This document shows, in pieces, positions 1 through 10,990 of a DNA stretch of 64,000 nucleotides (position 1 is the first letter of the stretch; every line of letters starts with the position of its first letter). The notes beneath the pieces are model-generated. The model saw nothing but the letters and a program-made list of their open reading frames with translations, was not told the origin of the DNA and ran no database searches. A program made the position numbers and the translations under genes. Source of the stretch: Tetradesmus obliquus (Eukaryota > Chlorophyta > Chlorophyceae > Sphaeropleales > Scenedesmaceae); the NCBI GenBank assembly GCA_030272155.1, contig CP126192.1:1150501-1214500 (forward strand), written 5' to 3'.

Positions 1-566
1 TGCTGTCCTGCTGCTGCTCGTCACCGCCAAACAGCGCTGCCCTGCTGCTGCGGCGGCCCTGGTACTCAACCCCCTCCAGCGCAATGTCTGCTGGTATGGC
101 CCGCCGCCCGGCTGCAGCTGCCCCCACCAGCCCCGCCAGCTCATCATCGCTGCCCCCCAGGGCGTCAGCCTCGCCTATGCCTGCGGCCTCAGGGTCCAGC
201 TCTGTGGGCGGGGCGGCAGGGTGGGCAGGGCCAGGGACGGGGTGTGGAGTGTCAGTCAGCGTGGGAGCAAGGCGGGTGCGGGAGGCTTTGCAGGCGAGCA
301 AACAGCACACAGGTTGAAGGCAACAGGCCCAGCATTGCATGTGACTAACATGGTTTCCCTGTCGCCACGCTGGTGTTCCTGGCAACCGAGGCAACGTCAC
401 ACAGCTGCCAGCAGCACAGTGGAGTAAAGTTGTACATGACGCATTTCAAGCCTAAAGATAAGTAGCTCGGTGCAGCTGCAGGTTTGACATCGCGAACCTC
501 ACCTGCTTGCGGTGCTGGATTGACTAGTTCAGCCAGCTCATCGGCCAAGCTCCTAGGACGTGTCAT
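1..566 (-). CDS. AATF/Bfr2-like ribosome biogenesis protein, N-terminal part (cut by window edge)
   Basis: Two exons on the minus strand. Exon 1 is 566-503; exon 2 starts at 201 and runs off position 1. The donor is AAGCAG/GTGAGG and the acceptor CACAG/AG. Joining them restores frame (phase 1) and reads MTRPRSLADELAELVNPAPQ, then AELDPEA, an acidic Gly/Ala stretch with GGSDDELAGL, then EYQGRRSSRAALFGGDEQQQ. The start 'LADELAELVNP.P', the following DPEA and the Y-x-G-[RK]-x-SR-x-x-LFG motif are the landmarks I know from the N-terminus of AATF/Che-1/Bfr2, a nucleolar factor of early 40S maturation. The conserved C-terminal domains lie outside the window, so the assignment rests on about 90 residues. 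Its start faces TAP46 across about 450 bp. Confidence 0.6.
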
Positions 567-1019
567 GCTGCTGGGAGCCAGGCTGCTGCTGCTGTTGCTG
601 CTGCTGCTGCCACGGCGGTACAGACAGGCTGCGCAGCGGGCAAAGTTTACCGAATGTTGGTTCTAATTCTTTGGCTGAAGCCGCTTCTGCTCGGCCCTCT
701 GGTGCTTGCAATCGAAACTTGAGACGGCGTGTGTGTCACCTCTTGCAACTGCAGTGGAAACGAAATAAACGTACTTAGCTAGCAAGATAGAACAAAGCAG
801 ATGTCCTGTTGTTTGTGCCATTTTCAAGCTGCGTTGAACATTGACAGTGACATGTTGTTTGGGTAAGCACTTTGCACCGCTTGCGTGTGCCTGGGGCCAT
901 CGCAGCACATGCGTATGCTGTTCGTTCTTCTCAACCTGTGCGTTGTGTTTCGAGTTGAAGACGAAACTGCGAAGCAATTGCGATCAGGCTTTGCAAGCCA
1001 GCAGATTGAAGTTCTGAAC
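567..1019. promoter_or_regulatory. Shared upstream region of divergent AATF-like and TAP46 genes
   Basis: About 450 bp between two divergent start codons, so it must hold both promoters or 5' UTRs. A CTG run at about 586-612 lies directly 5' of the AATF-like ATG. I see no convincing TATA box or tRNA-like element. Confidence 0.35.
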
Positions 1020-2024
1020 ATGGTGGACACAGCAGCTGATGTAGGGAATCTATCGCTAGCTGCTGCCTATGATCGTGTTAATGAGCTGCTAGATGGACCA
1101 GATGGGACCAGTGCTGCCTCACCAGACACAGCACAGGAAGCACTGCAGCTGCTCAGCCATTGTGAGCTTCTAGTACAGCGTGCGGCGCTGTTTTCCAGCA
1201 ACGAGGATGCTGATGATCTCATTACCTCGCAACTCAAGTACTTGCTGGTGAGGTCAAAGAGATGCCATGGCCTGCATGTCGCTGTAGCTCAACCTGCAGC
1301 AGCAGTGCGCAGCAGGCACCTCAGTGAACCGTAGCATTGTGCATCACCTGTTGCTTGTATCAGGCCATCCTGAGCAGTGACAGAAGATAGGCGCAGTATT
1401 GAGCAGCTGCAACAGCCACCATACTCCAGCGTCTGTCAGCACCCAACAGCCATCAGTGGGCCTGTGCTCGCAGCAGCACTTGACAAAAGGATAATGCCTG
1501 CACACTACAAGTTTGTCATCACCAGCAACCTCAAAGCATGATTCATTAGAACTCAAGTGCATCAGTGTAGCTACTGTACGCCATTGCTGTGCCAGTGCAG
1601 CACTCGCAACATGCCATGCAAGCTGCTCAGCTGTTCTCATTGGCCCGATGCTGCTGTGACTTGCATGTGCTGCCAGGTGCCGTTCCTGCAAGCTGAGCTG
1701 CACAGCAGCCTGCCCAGCTGCGACCCCGCAGCGCGCCTGCGGCACGTGCAGGCCGCCAGCGAGGGCTACTGCGGCTACCTGCAGCGCTGCCAGCAGTACG
1801 GCCTGCTGCGGGGGCCGCTGGCACAGGCGTATGCAGCAGAGGAGGCAGGCAGCGCCGGCGACCCCGGCACGGCGCGTGTGCAGCGCATCGAGCGCTTCAA
1901 GCGCAGCAGGGCGCTGGCTGGGCTGCTGCAGCAGATGAGGGGCAGGCGCAGGCAGGCAGACGAAGAGGTGCGCGCTCTGCAAGCAGCGGCGGGGCGCTGC
2001 CGCGCCTGTGCGCCTAGCAGCAGC

Positions 2025-2058
<34 letters not shown>

Positions 2059-3081
2059 GAATGCAGCAGTTTGATGCGCCTTGGTGCTGCTTACAAAGTG
2101 CGGCATACATGCGGTAGTTCCACAGCGGAGGTGCGCGTCGCTGCGTGGGTGCAGCCACGTCTTGGAGACGGACGTCTTAGGAGTAGATGCTGTGACGTGT
2201 GGCACGTGCTGATGCTGCTGCAGGGCGGCACCGAGGGCGGCCCGCCTGGCGGCGTGGGCGGCTGGGACGAGGAGGACGAACGGCGGCTGATGCTGTTGCA
2301 GCTGGAGGCTGCCGCCATCAAGGCGCTGGACAGCAGGCCCACGCTGAGGCAGGAGCAGCAGCTGCTGCAGCACGCAGTGGCGCAGCAGCAGAGCAGCGGG
2401 AGCAGCAGTCAGCAGCAGCAGCAGGGCTCTAGCAGCAGCTTTCGTGACGCTGCACGGCAAGATCAGCAGCAGCAGCAGCAGCGGCAGCAGCTACAGCACC
2501 AGATGTTTGACAAGCTCGCAGGCATTGCAGGGCAGCTGTCACTAACTGGTGACCGGCAAGCCATTCGGCAGCAGGTGAGGGCAAGTCGCAATGCACCGCT
2601 GCAGCGGCTGTGCGATTGGGCAAGTAACCGCCATCAATCATCTGCCACAAGCACTGCTGCGCCTGTCGCAGTTCAGCAGGGCTATATATGCTTGCATGAC
2701 ACGCTTGCATGACACGCTTGCAGAGCCGTAGCTTGGCGCAGCAATGCAGTTCTGGTCGTGCTGCCATCACCAATGCTCTGCCTGCTACCTGCCGCCCTGT
2801 CCAACCCCACCCTACCGCGCCATCCACCGTGCCAGGTGTTCCGCCCCAGCCACATCCTGCCCACGCTCAGCGTGGAGCAGCAGGGGGCCATCGAGTTTGC
2901 GCAGGCGCAGCAGCGCGAGGCGCGCCAGGCGCAGGCAGCAGCAGCGGAGGCGGCGCGCAAGGCGGCGCTGACTGCCGACGAGGCTGACGAGGAGGAGGTG
3001 GCGCGGGCGCGCGCCTGGGACGACTTTGCAGACGACAACCCGCGCGGCTGGGGCAACAGCAAGCTGCGGCCCTGCGCATGA
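1020..3081 (+). CDS. TAP46: TAP46/TAP42/IGBP1 family PP2A-associated regulatory subunit
   Basis: Four exons, all phase 0: 1020-1247, 1677-1967, 2224-2574 and 2836-3081 (371 residues). TAP42/alpha4 proteins bind PP2A-type catalytic subunits directly and act in TOR signalling in the cytosol. Landmarks in order: 'LFSSNEDADDL' and 'LKYLL/VPFLQAEL' across the first junction, 'RIERFKRSRALAGLL' in the middle, 'VFRPSHILPTLSVEQQ' opening exon 4, and the C-terminus 'ARAWDDFADDNPRGWGNSKL', which is the invariant family signature. Length is close to plant TAP46 (about 400). The exon 2 donor (GAG/GTGCGC at 1968) is my choice; a later donor would add a poly-Ser/Ala run encoded at 2014-2062. Gln-rich stretches lie in exon 3. 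The start MVDTAADVGNLSLA was chosen over an in-frame ATG at 885 because family proteins begin just before this helix. Confidence 0.9.
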
Positions 3082-4279
3082 AGATGGCAGCGGCGGGCGG
3101 CGGCAGTTGTCCACCAACCCAATGACTTGGGTGGAGATACCCGTAGGGCAGACGGTCCATATTGCACGTTGCTAGTTGAATTGTAGCGTGGTAACACCTG
3201 GCTATTGTAGTGTGTAGTTGCTGGCAGATGGCATGGAGGTTTACCTCAGCACGCGCTGCTTTCGAACTCTTTGGGATTGAGTCGTCTGGCTTACAGCAGG
3301 TTGGCCGGCAATCAACACCCAGCAGGGCATGCTGGGATGCGCGGCGTGGCACTGCGCCCACCAACGATGGTGCGGCTGCATGCACAGCCGACACAGAATC
3401 GCTGACCTCTGGGTCCTGCACACCCCGCCCAGCAACCAACAACCAGTACCATACAGGTTTCACCACTGGCCATATGCATGCCATGCCGTGGTGCCTGCCG
3501 CCTAGTACTGGGGGTGCAGGTTTGCACGCACATACCCCAGCAACCAAGGGTTTGGTATACGCAATGCATCACATGCATACGAGCCAGTTTGTCCTGACAG
3601 CTGAATGAAGCATGCCATCATGGTGGTGCGGGCATGCCATCATGGCATGATGCCGTGGCGAGCCAGTAGCTAAGTAAGTGCTGTGGAACAATGCATTTGC
3701 GCCAATTTGAATACACGGTGCAAAGGTCCAGATACCAGCAGTTTATTCTGCAGCATGCTGTGCAAAGTAGCTCTCAGATCAAGCTGCCAAAGCCCGTGCA
3801 AACACTCTGTGTACATTCTGCCTCACCATGCCTGCCAGACACAATGGTGCGTAAGCTGCCAGGCAAACAGCTTCCTCCAAGTACAGCGGTGCACGGTGCA
3901 GCACAACCAGTTTGCGGTTGCAGCTGTGATCAGCGCGTAAGCCAGCCAGGCGCAACCAGCCTTGCCACCACTTGAGTGATGCAACGCACACCACAGTGCA
4001 AGCTGTGACAGACCTGCCAGACCCCTGCTGTGTTGTCAGAGGTTGCAGCAGCACTGCAATACAACAAAGCAAAGCAAGCAATGTATAGTGCATATAACGA
4101 TGATAGAATCCGCGCAAACCATGGGGTGTATGCCCTACAAACGTTACTAACAGCCACCAGTGTGCGTTATGAATGTAAAGCAAGCCTGCAACTTGCCTGC
4201 TGCCTTGTGCAAGCAGCCAGCGCTACTGCTGCGCTCTGCTGCCGCAGCCCCGCTACGACGTGTCGCAGCTGCACACGCC
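3082..4279. other. Spacer between convergent genes; no gene seen
   Basis: This should hold the 3' UTRs of TAP46 (+) and the unknown minus gene. Reading frames here are short and lack family resemblance or paired splice sites. A short repeated 'catgccatcatgg' motif occurs at about 3609-3650. Confidence 0.4.
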
Positions 4280-6342
4280 TCAGATGCCGATCTGCGTCTT
4301 GAGCCTGCCGATGGTGGCGGCCATGGCTGCGGGGCTGGCCAGCATGTCAGGGCTGGCCTCCAGCCCCAGCACGCCGCACAGCCTGCGCAGCTCACCGCTC
4401 AGCTGCTCGCGGCTGGTGGGAGGCTCGCCGCTGACGCCCAGCGCGGACTGCAGCGCAGCCAGCGCCGGCAGCAGCGACAGGTACGACTGCCCGCTGCTGC
4501 TGCCGGGGGGCACCGACGACGACGATGCTGCGTGCTGCTGCTGCTGCTGCTGCATGGCATGCAGCTGCTGCTGGCCCAGGCTGTGCCTGCTGTTGTTCAG
4601 CGAGGTGGTGACTGTCTTGGACGACTGGCGCAGCGTGGCCAGCTCAGCACTGGCAGGGCCTGCAGCAGCAGCAGCAGCAGCCAGGGGGCAGGTGGCAGCA
4701 GTTGAACATTTGAGTGCATGTGCGCAAGATGACGGCACGACTGCGAATTAGCAGAACACAAGCGCAGCTTGTCATGGGTGACTGCGGGCTAGGTACAAAC
4801 AGCACATCATGCTTGTTGAATGCTGCTGCTTCTTAAGAGGAAACTCTGTGCACCTGCTCCACACCTGCAGCAGATCTGGCGGCACAGCTGTGCACCAGCA
4901 ACCGCCTCACCTGTTGGCAGGCAGCGCCGCACAGTGGCTGCTGTCACTGTTGCCGCTGCTGCCGCAGCGCGTGCAGCTGCAGCTTGCCGGTGCACTGCAT
5001 CGCAGGCCAGCAGCACTGCCAGCCCACCCACGGCCAGTGCTGCTGCTTGCCCCAGCTGCTGCTGCTGTAGCAGCTCACGTATCAGCGCCAGCCAGGCAGG
5101 CACTATGAGGCAGCCCAGCAGCACCTGCAGCAGCAACGCACGGACATGGTCAGCACCTAGCCATAAATGCCACACAACGTCGTGTGCAAAAAGCAGCTGC
5201 AACTGGCAATTGCAAGGAGCGCTGCTGTTGCTGGCATGTTGTTGTGTCGCCCTGCACAGCAGCAGCAGCTGGCAGGCTGAGCAGCACCGAGCGTTGCGCT
5301 CACCACAAGCCATGCTGCGGTTTTCACAACGTAGGCCGCTGCTGACACCAAGTGCTGCAGGTCGCAGCAGGCCGGGCCTGTTGGGCACAGCAGCAGGAAC
5401 AAGCGCTGCAGCAGCCCGCTGGTGGCATCTGCAGGAGGCAGCACAGTACAACTGTTGAATCCCTTGCAGGACCAGTGCTGAGGGGTGCCGGCTGCTGCAC
5501 CGGCAGCAGCGGCACATGCAAGTCATCAGCATCTGTCACATGTATGCTGCTGCTGCTGACTGCCGCACCTGCTGGTTTGGCTGCTGTGTGCTGCTGGGCT
5601 TGGACCATCTGCAAAGCAAGGAGGCAGCACCAGCTGTCAGTGAGTTGCTGCTGACATATGACAGCAGTACACAGCATCATGTGTGTGAGAGACTTGTTCA
5701 TCATTGAAGCAGGTGTACCAAGGGTTGTATGCAGCTGCTGCATACTTTGTAGTACTCCCTGAGCAGCAAGTCCACACTGCGCTGGCTGATCTCAGCTGGC
5801 GTCAGACGGGCTTGACCACTGCCAGGCTCTGGCTCCCCTGCAAACAATGACAGACACATCAGCGACTACGATGGGCGGTGGCCTGTGCAGCTAGCTGCCA
5901 CACTGGCAGGACACCAGCATAGTACAGCATTTGCAGAACAGCAGGCACAACTGAGTGTGGGCCTAGGATGCAACAGGCAGCCCAGGCATTCACAATGTTA
6001 CTACGGCATATCAAGGTGTCGACGCGACGTTTGCAATGCTTGAAAGCTTGCTGCTGTGAAAGTGGTGTGCGAGGGGGCGTGGTGTGGCACTACAGCTCAA
6101 CAACTGCTCGCGTCGAGCCCTCACGCACGTTGTATGGCCTCAAGAGCCCGCGCCTCTAGCTGTGTACGCAAGTCTTCAGGCAACGGCTCCGCTGGGTCCC
6201 ACGCTTCAGCTAAGTACTCGCAAAGGTGCCTTCTGCTGGCCTCGGACAAAAACTGAGAAACCTGCTTATCTGGCTCTATCAGGTGGCTCTCACTTTCACA
6301 CCACGCAGCAAGGACACCCACGGACCTCACTTGCGAGGACAT
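4280..6342 (-). CDS. Unknown multi-exon protein with a hydrophobic helical core
   Basis: I do not recognise this gene, but four junctions fit in phase. The exon containing 'VSQFLSEASRRHLCEYLAEA' ends at 6129. Exon 5837-5746 reads 'LTPAEISQRSVDLLLREYYK'. A short exon begins MVQAQQHTAAKPA, followed by 'DATSGLLQRLFLLLCPTGP'. The next, 'VLLGCLIVPAWLALIREL', ends near 4911. The last exon is 4659-4280, ending RLKTQIGI-stop. The start at 6342 (MSSQVRS) is a guess and an upstream exon may exist. The centre, around 'AAYVVKTAAWLV/VLLGCL', is hydrophobic enough for one or two membrane spans, or buried helices of a solenoid. The C-terminal quarter is Gln/Ser-rich. I considered MA3/eIF4G and PEX3/PEX16 and could not support them. 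Confidence 0.5.
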
Positions 6343-7218
6343 GCACAGCACTGCAGTGCATGCACTGTCAGTTTTGGGCAGCAGTGTTCCTATTGCAGCC
6401 CAATGTTCAGATCTGTGCTGGTTGCACTGTACAAAGGCAACCGTCAACGTTTAGTTTTGCACTGTAGGCACGTATCATAGAGGCACTGCTGAGCAGAAAC
6501 AACAGGCTTGCGGTTGAGGGCTCAGCAGGTGCATGTGACCATTTTGGTCTGTTGCAGACAGCTGTGTGCTGACCCCTGATACGCTGCACTGTTTGAAGCA
6601 AGTTATTTTCAGGATATTGAGGCGTGCTGTTGTTACACAGTTATGCTTGCCGATGACTTGCAAAAAAGCAGACGAGTTGAGAACAGCTGCAATTCAGCAC
6701 GAAGGGGTACAACGCACAAGCCGTTGCAGTGTGATGGCTGGCTTAACAGCAACTCCCAATTTAGTTTTATGTTACAGCTAATAAAGTTCTTTGGAGACCA
6801 CACGTCACTGCTTACACCCGTCATGGTGAGGGACCTGGGCCTGAGCTGAGGAGGCTTGTCACTGAGAGTGGCATGGCTGCCTGGCACACAGGAATATTGT
6901 ACGCTGAGCAAAAAGGACTGCTAAATATTTTGAGTTGAACTTCTAGATCTGAGACGCGCTGCAGATGCACTGCAAATTTCATTGCAAATCAACTGAAACA
7001 GACAAAGCCCCAGAGGCGAAGCCCGCGCAAGATCGCAGACACACATTGGGAAGGACAGCTCGTGCACGGTACTTTTATTCTTTATATGATCACGCAAACC
7101 GGGTCGGTGATCTACTGACCGTGTCCCAACGTGTCACCAGACAAGTACAGAGCTCGCCGCGGTGCCGCTTGCAGCTGGTCGCCTGCAGTGCAGCTGACAG
7201 AATGAATGTTTTGAGTTG
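6343..7218. other. Spacer between divergent genes
   Basis: Upstream region of the unknown minus gene and of the Gln-rich plus gene. It is more AT-rich than the rest. Only short unsupported reading frames are present and I see no RNA gene. Confidence 0.35.
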
Positions 7219-7303
7219 ATGATGACTGGCGGACGCGGCGGCGGCCGTACACAGGGGAGACCTACGGGCTCTGCGAGATCTGGGTCACCTGGTCACCAGC
7301 AGG

Positions 7304-7336
<33 letters not shown>

Positions 7337-7777
7337 TGAGGGGGGCCATGCAAGGCACGACATAGGCTATGCTGAAGGCACAGAAGTGAAAAGGCAGCAC
7401 GTTGCTGTTGGTTTGCAGGCTGCAAGCGCACCTGCAGATGGCCAGCCTGCTGACGAAGCCGCTCAGCAGGCAGCACTGGAGCAGCTGCTGGCGGCCCACA
7501 CAGGAGATGTGGCAGGGCCATGGCGGGTCAGCGCAGCCGACCTGGAGCAGATGAAGCAGCGTGCAGACCTGTCAGGCAGCAATTGGGTGCTTCTCGATGC
7601 ATTGCTGAGGTGGGTCAGCAGCTTGGCTTGCAGCGTCACTGCCAGTGGCCACGTCACGTCATGGCATGGCATAGGTATGTGTGCTTGTGTCATATAATCC
7701 TTGGACACCTTGACAGCCATTTAAAAATGCTTTGCAAAGACTGCAATTCTGGCACAAACATACTTGAGCAGTAACCA

Positions 7778-7812
<35 letters not shown>

Positions 7813-10381
7813 CCCAGGCTGCTGCGCAGCCAGTACGGCACCACCGAGCAGGAGGTGCTGGTGGTGGGCCCTGCAGTGTACCAGCAGCTGCTGGAGCGCA
7901 TGCCCCACCACCTGCTCACCACGCACCAAGCACGCCAAGCCTCAGCAGGGCAGCAGGCTGGCCAGCGCAGGAGCCCCAGGACCGCTGCACAGCAGCAGCA
8001 GCAGCAGCAGCAGGCTGAGGAGCAGCAGCAGCGGGAGGATGCGCAGCAGGAGTCGGTCACCCTGCTGGAGCTGCACCTGCACAGACTGCTGGGCAGAGTG
8101 AGTAACAGCACCAGCAGCGCGAACAGAGCAAAGTAGCTATATGTCGCAGCAGTATTGGCTGCTGGCTTTGCACCATGACAGTGCCGTAAGAGGCTACCTG
8201 GGTCAGGCTATGTTCTGCCAAGCTAGAGGCATTGCCTGCTCTTGGCAAGACAGTGGCTGCAAATGCACAGCAATGGCCAATCGAGTCCCACTTTTGAACT
8301 GCCCTTTTGTGCTACCGCTGCTGCTGCTGCAATTGTGTTTGCTTTCCTGTGCAGCCTGTGGCATGGGTGGCGCCTGATGGCGCTGAGCAGGAGGCAGGGC
8401 CGTGGCCAGGCTGCCCGCCCAGCCTCATTGTGTTCCTGGTGGCCAGCAGCAAAAAGGGCTCTGCAGCAGCGGCGGCTGCAGTGGCAGCAGCAAATGAGAA
8501 GCTGCAGGCGCAGCGTCCACGGCGCAGGGGTGTAAGGGACGCAGAGCAAGAGCAGCAGGGCAGTGATGATGAGGAGGAGGAGGAGCAGGAGGCTGCTGCG
8601 GCGGGCAGCGGCTCAGAAGGCGGCTGCAGCGATGGCTTTGGCTCAGATGATGACTGCGGCGACACAGAAGAGCAGGAGCACGCCGATGCAGACACAGCAG
8701 CAGTGTCTGACGACAAACACGAGCAGCAGCAGCAGCAGCAGCAGCAGTGGCGACAACCCCGACAGGAGCACCAGCACTTGTCACTGCTGCTGCTGCACAA
8801 TGCTGAGGGGCTGGGGCGTGTAGCAGCGCTGAATGCGAAGGAGCGGAAGGATCAGGCGCAAGAGCTGAAGAAGAAGCAATCGCAGCAGGAGCAACAGCAG
8901 CAGCAGCAACAGCAGGAGCAGCAGCAGGAGCAGGAGCAGGCGCAAGAGCAGGAGCAGGAGCAGGAGCAGGAGCAGCACCAAGAGCAGGAGCAAGAGCAGC
9001 AGCAGGAGCGGGAACAGGAGCTGCAGCGGCTGCTGCCGGTGACACGGCTGGTGCACCTAGACCCCCACGGCCTGCCGCCCTGGCCATGCTGCTGCAGAGC
9101 CACCCGCCACGGCATCGTGCCCTGCTCAGATGACGTGACAGGTGCGGAATCTGCCAGGCAGAGCTGCCCTGTCACGCATGCTGCCTCAGGCCTCACTGTC
9201 AGGTGCTGCGGTGCCAACAAACCCAATGGCAAACTCCAGAGGCAGCTTTGCTGTGCAGCGATGCCTTGACACTTTGACGCCAGATGGCTCCTGGCTGCGC
9301 ATGGCGCGCTGCCTGCTGCTGCTGCAGGGCCTGCCGCTGCTGTGGTGGCTGCGCCGCTGCTGGCCTTCCTGGAGGCGGCGCTGCAGCGGGAGGGGCGGGT
9401 GAGCCCGCCAGCACCAGCAAGAGCGGCACTGCCCGGCTGTGACAGCAGCTGAATTGAGAGGCAGGACCGGCTTAAGCAGCAGAAAAGCAGCTGCTGCGAG
9501 ACATGTCTTCACTTGTACTCTGTGCCAGCTTGCACTGACTGCAGTGCTTGCAATCTTGCCAGCAAATGGCGGGTGACTCCCTAGCTGCACACTCCTGCCC
9601 CTTTCCAGGTGTTATTTTTGCTCACTGCTTGTGCTCTTCTTCACATATACCCACGTTGCAGGATCGCAAAGCAGCGACTGGCCAGGCGGCAGGGCGGCCC
9701 AGTGCGCTGATGACAGTGCAGCTGACCAACCTGGAGAGCCCCGAGCCGCAGCTGCAGCTGCTGGCAGGCGCGCTGCCGCCGCTGCCGCACGTGTGCAGGC
9801 ACCAGCCAGGCGCTGCCTGCCTGTGCCAGGGCAGCGTGCTTGCTGCGCTGGACTGGCTGCTGGCCAGCCCACCCGATGACGCCACGCTGGAGGCGCGGCA
9901 GCGCGGCAGTGACAGCGCACACCGTGAGTGCAGCGCTGCGCGGCAGCTGGCAAAGGTGTCACGCAGCACCACCATCGTGTATATGCACACGATTGGCAGA
10001 ACCACTGCTGTGCCCACATGCAGCATGCATAGCTTGCAGGATGCATGCTTCACCAGGTGTGGTTGGCTGCTGATGAGCTGCAGCTGTGGCACTATGCGTC
10101 TGCAACATGCATGGCTGTCGTTGACATATACACTGCATCAGTGGCATCCAAGCAGGCTGTTTTTGTGCAGCATCTGGCTGGGACGCACTTGACATCCGTG
10201 TGACTCTTGGTGCTGTCCCTGTGCTGCACATGTGCCCTGCCTGCTGCTGCCGCTACTGGGCCTGCAGTGCTGCTGCCGCTGTCGCCGGCCTGGTACCCTG
10301 CCATGTACAGCAGGCTGCTGAGCGAGCAGCTGGGCAGCGTGGCGCAGCGGCTGCTGGACAAGCTGCCGCAGGATGCGCGGC

Positions 10382-10421
<40 letters not shown>

Positions 10422-10955
10422 ACAGGAGCAGCTGCAGGGCCAGGCCGCACCTGCTGAGCCGCAGCTGAGCTTGGACCTGCCTAGCCTGCAGACAGCCTGG
10501 CAGGAGGTGCAGCAGGAGAGGTGAGGCGCTGGCCTGACCTGCTGCAGCTGCAGTGCGGACGGTGGCCTGTTGCTGCATGCATGCAGGGCCACATCCCCAT
10601 ATGCAGGGGGCTGTGTCTGTGAAAGTGCCTGGAAGCAAAAAAAACGCATGCCAAATCAACGCAAGCATGGAGTGTGTTGGTGAGGCCGCAGGCTCCGCAT
10701 GGCCTCATGCTTTGGCTCTGTGCTGCGCTGCTGCTTGCAGGGACAGGCAGTGTCAGCTGTGCTACCCCGGGCCCATGGCGCACCTGCAGCTGCTGGAGGC
10801 GCTGCAGAAGCAAGCCTGTGAGGAGCGCTTCATCGACCCCCTGCTGCTGCACAACTGGGGCGAGGGTTGCCTGGAGGCCCTGGTAGAGCTGCTCAATCAG
10901 GCCTGTCAGGCGCGAGGCTGGCGGCCACCGCTGCTGCCATCAGGCTTCGCAGGCG

Positions 10956-10990
<35 letters not shown>

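Noticed and set aside
5746..5837. MA3/eIF4G resemblance of 'LTPAEISQRSVDLLLREYYK'
   Set aside because: The following exons do not continue an MA3 domain; the match is limited to one helix.
8425..9087. Long Ala/Pro-rich minus-strand frames opposite the Gln-rich exon
   Set aside because: Produced by reading CAG runs in other frames; no splice or domain support.
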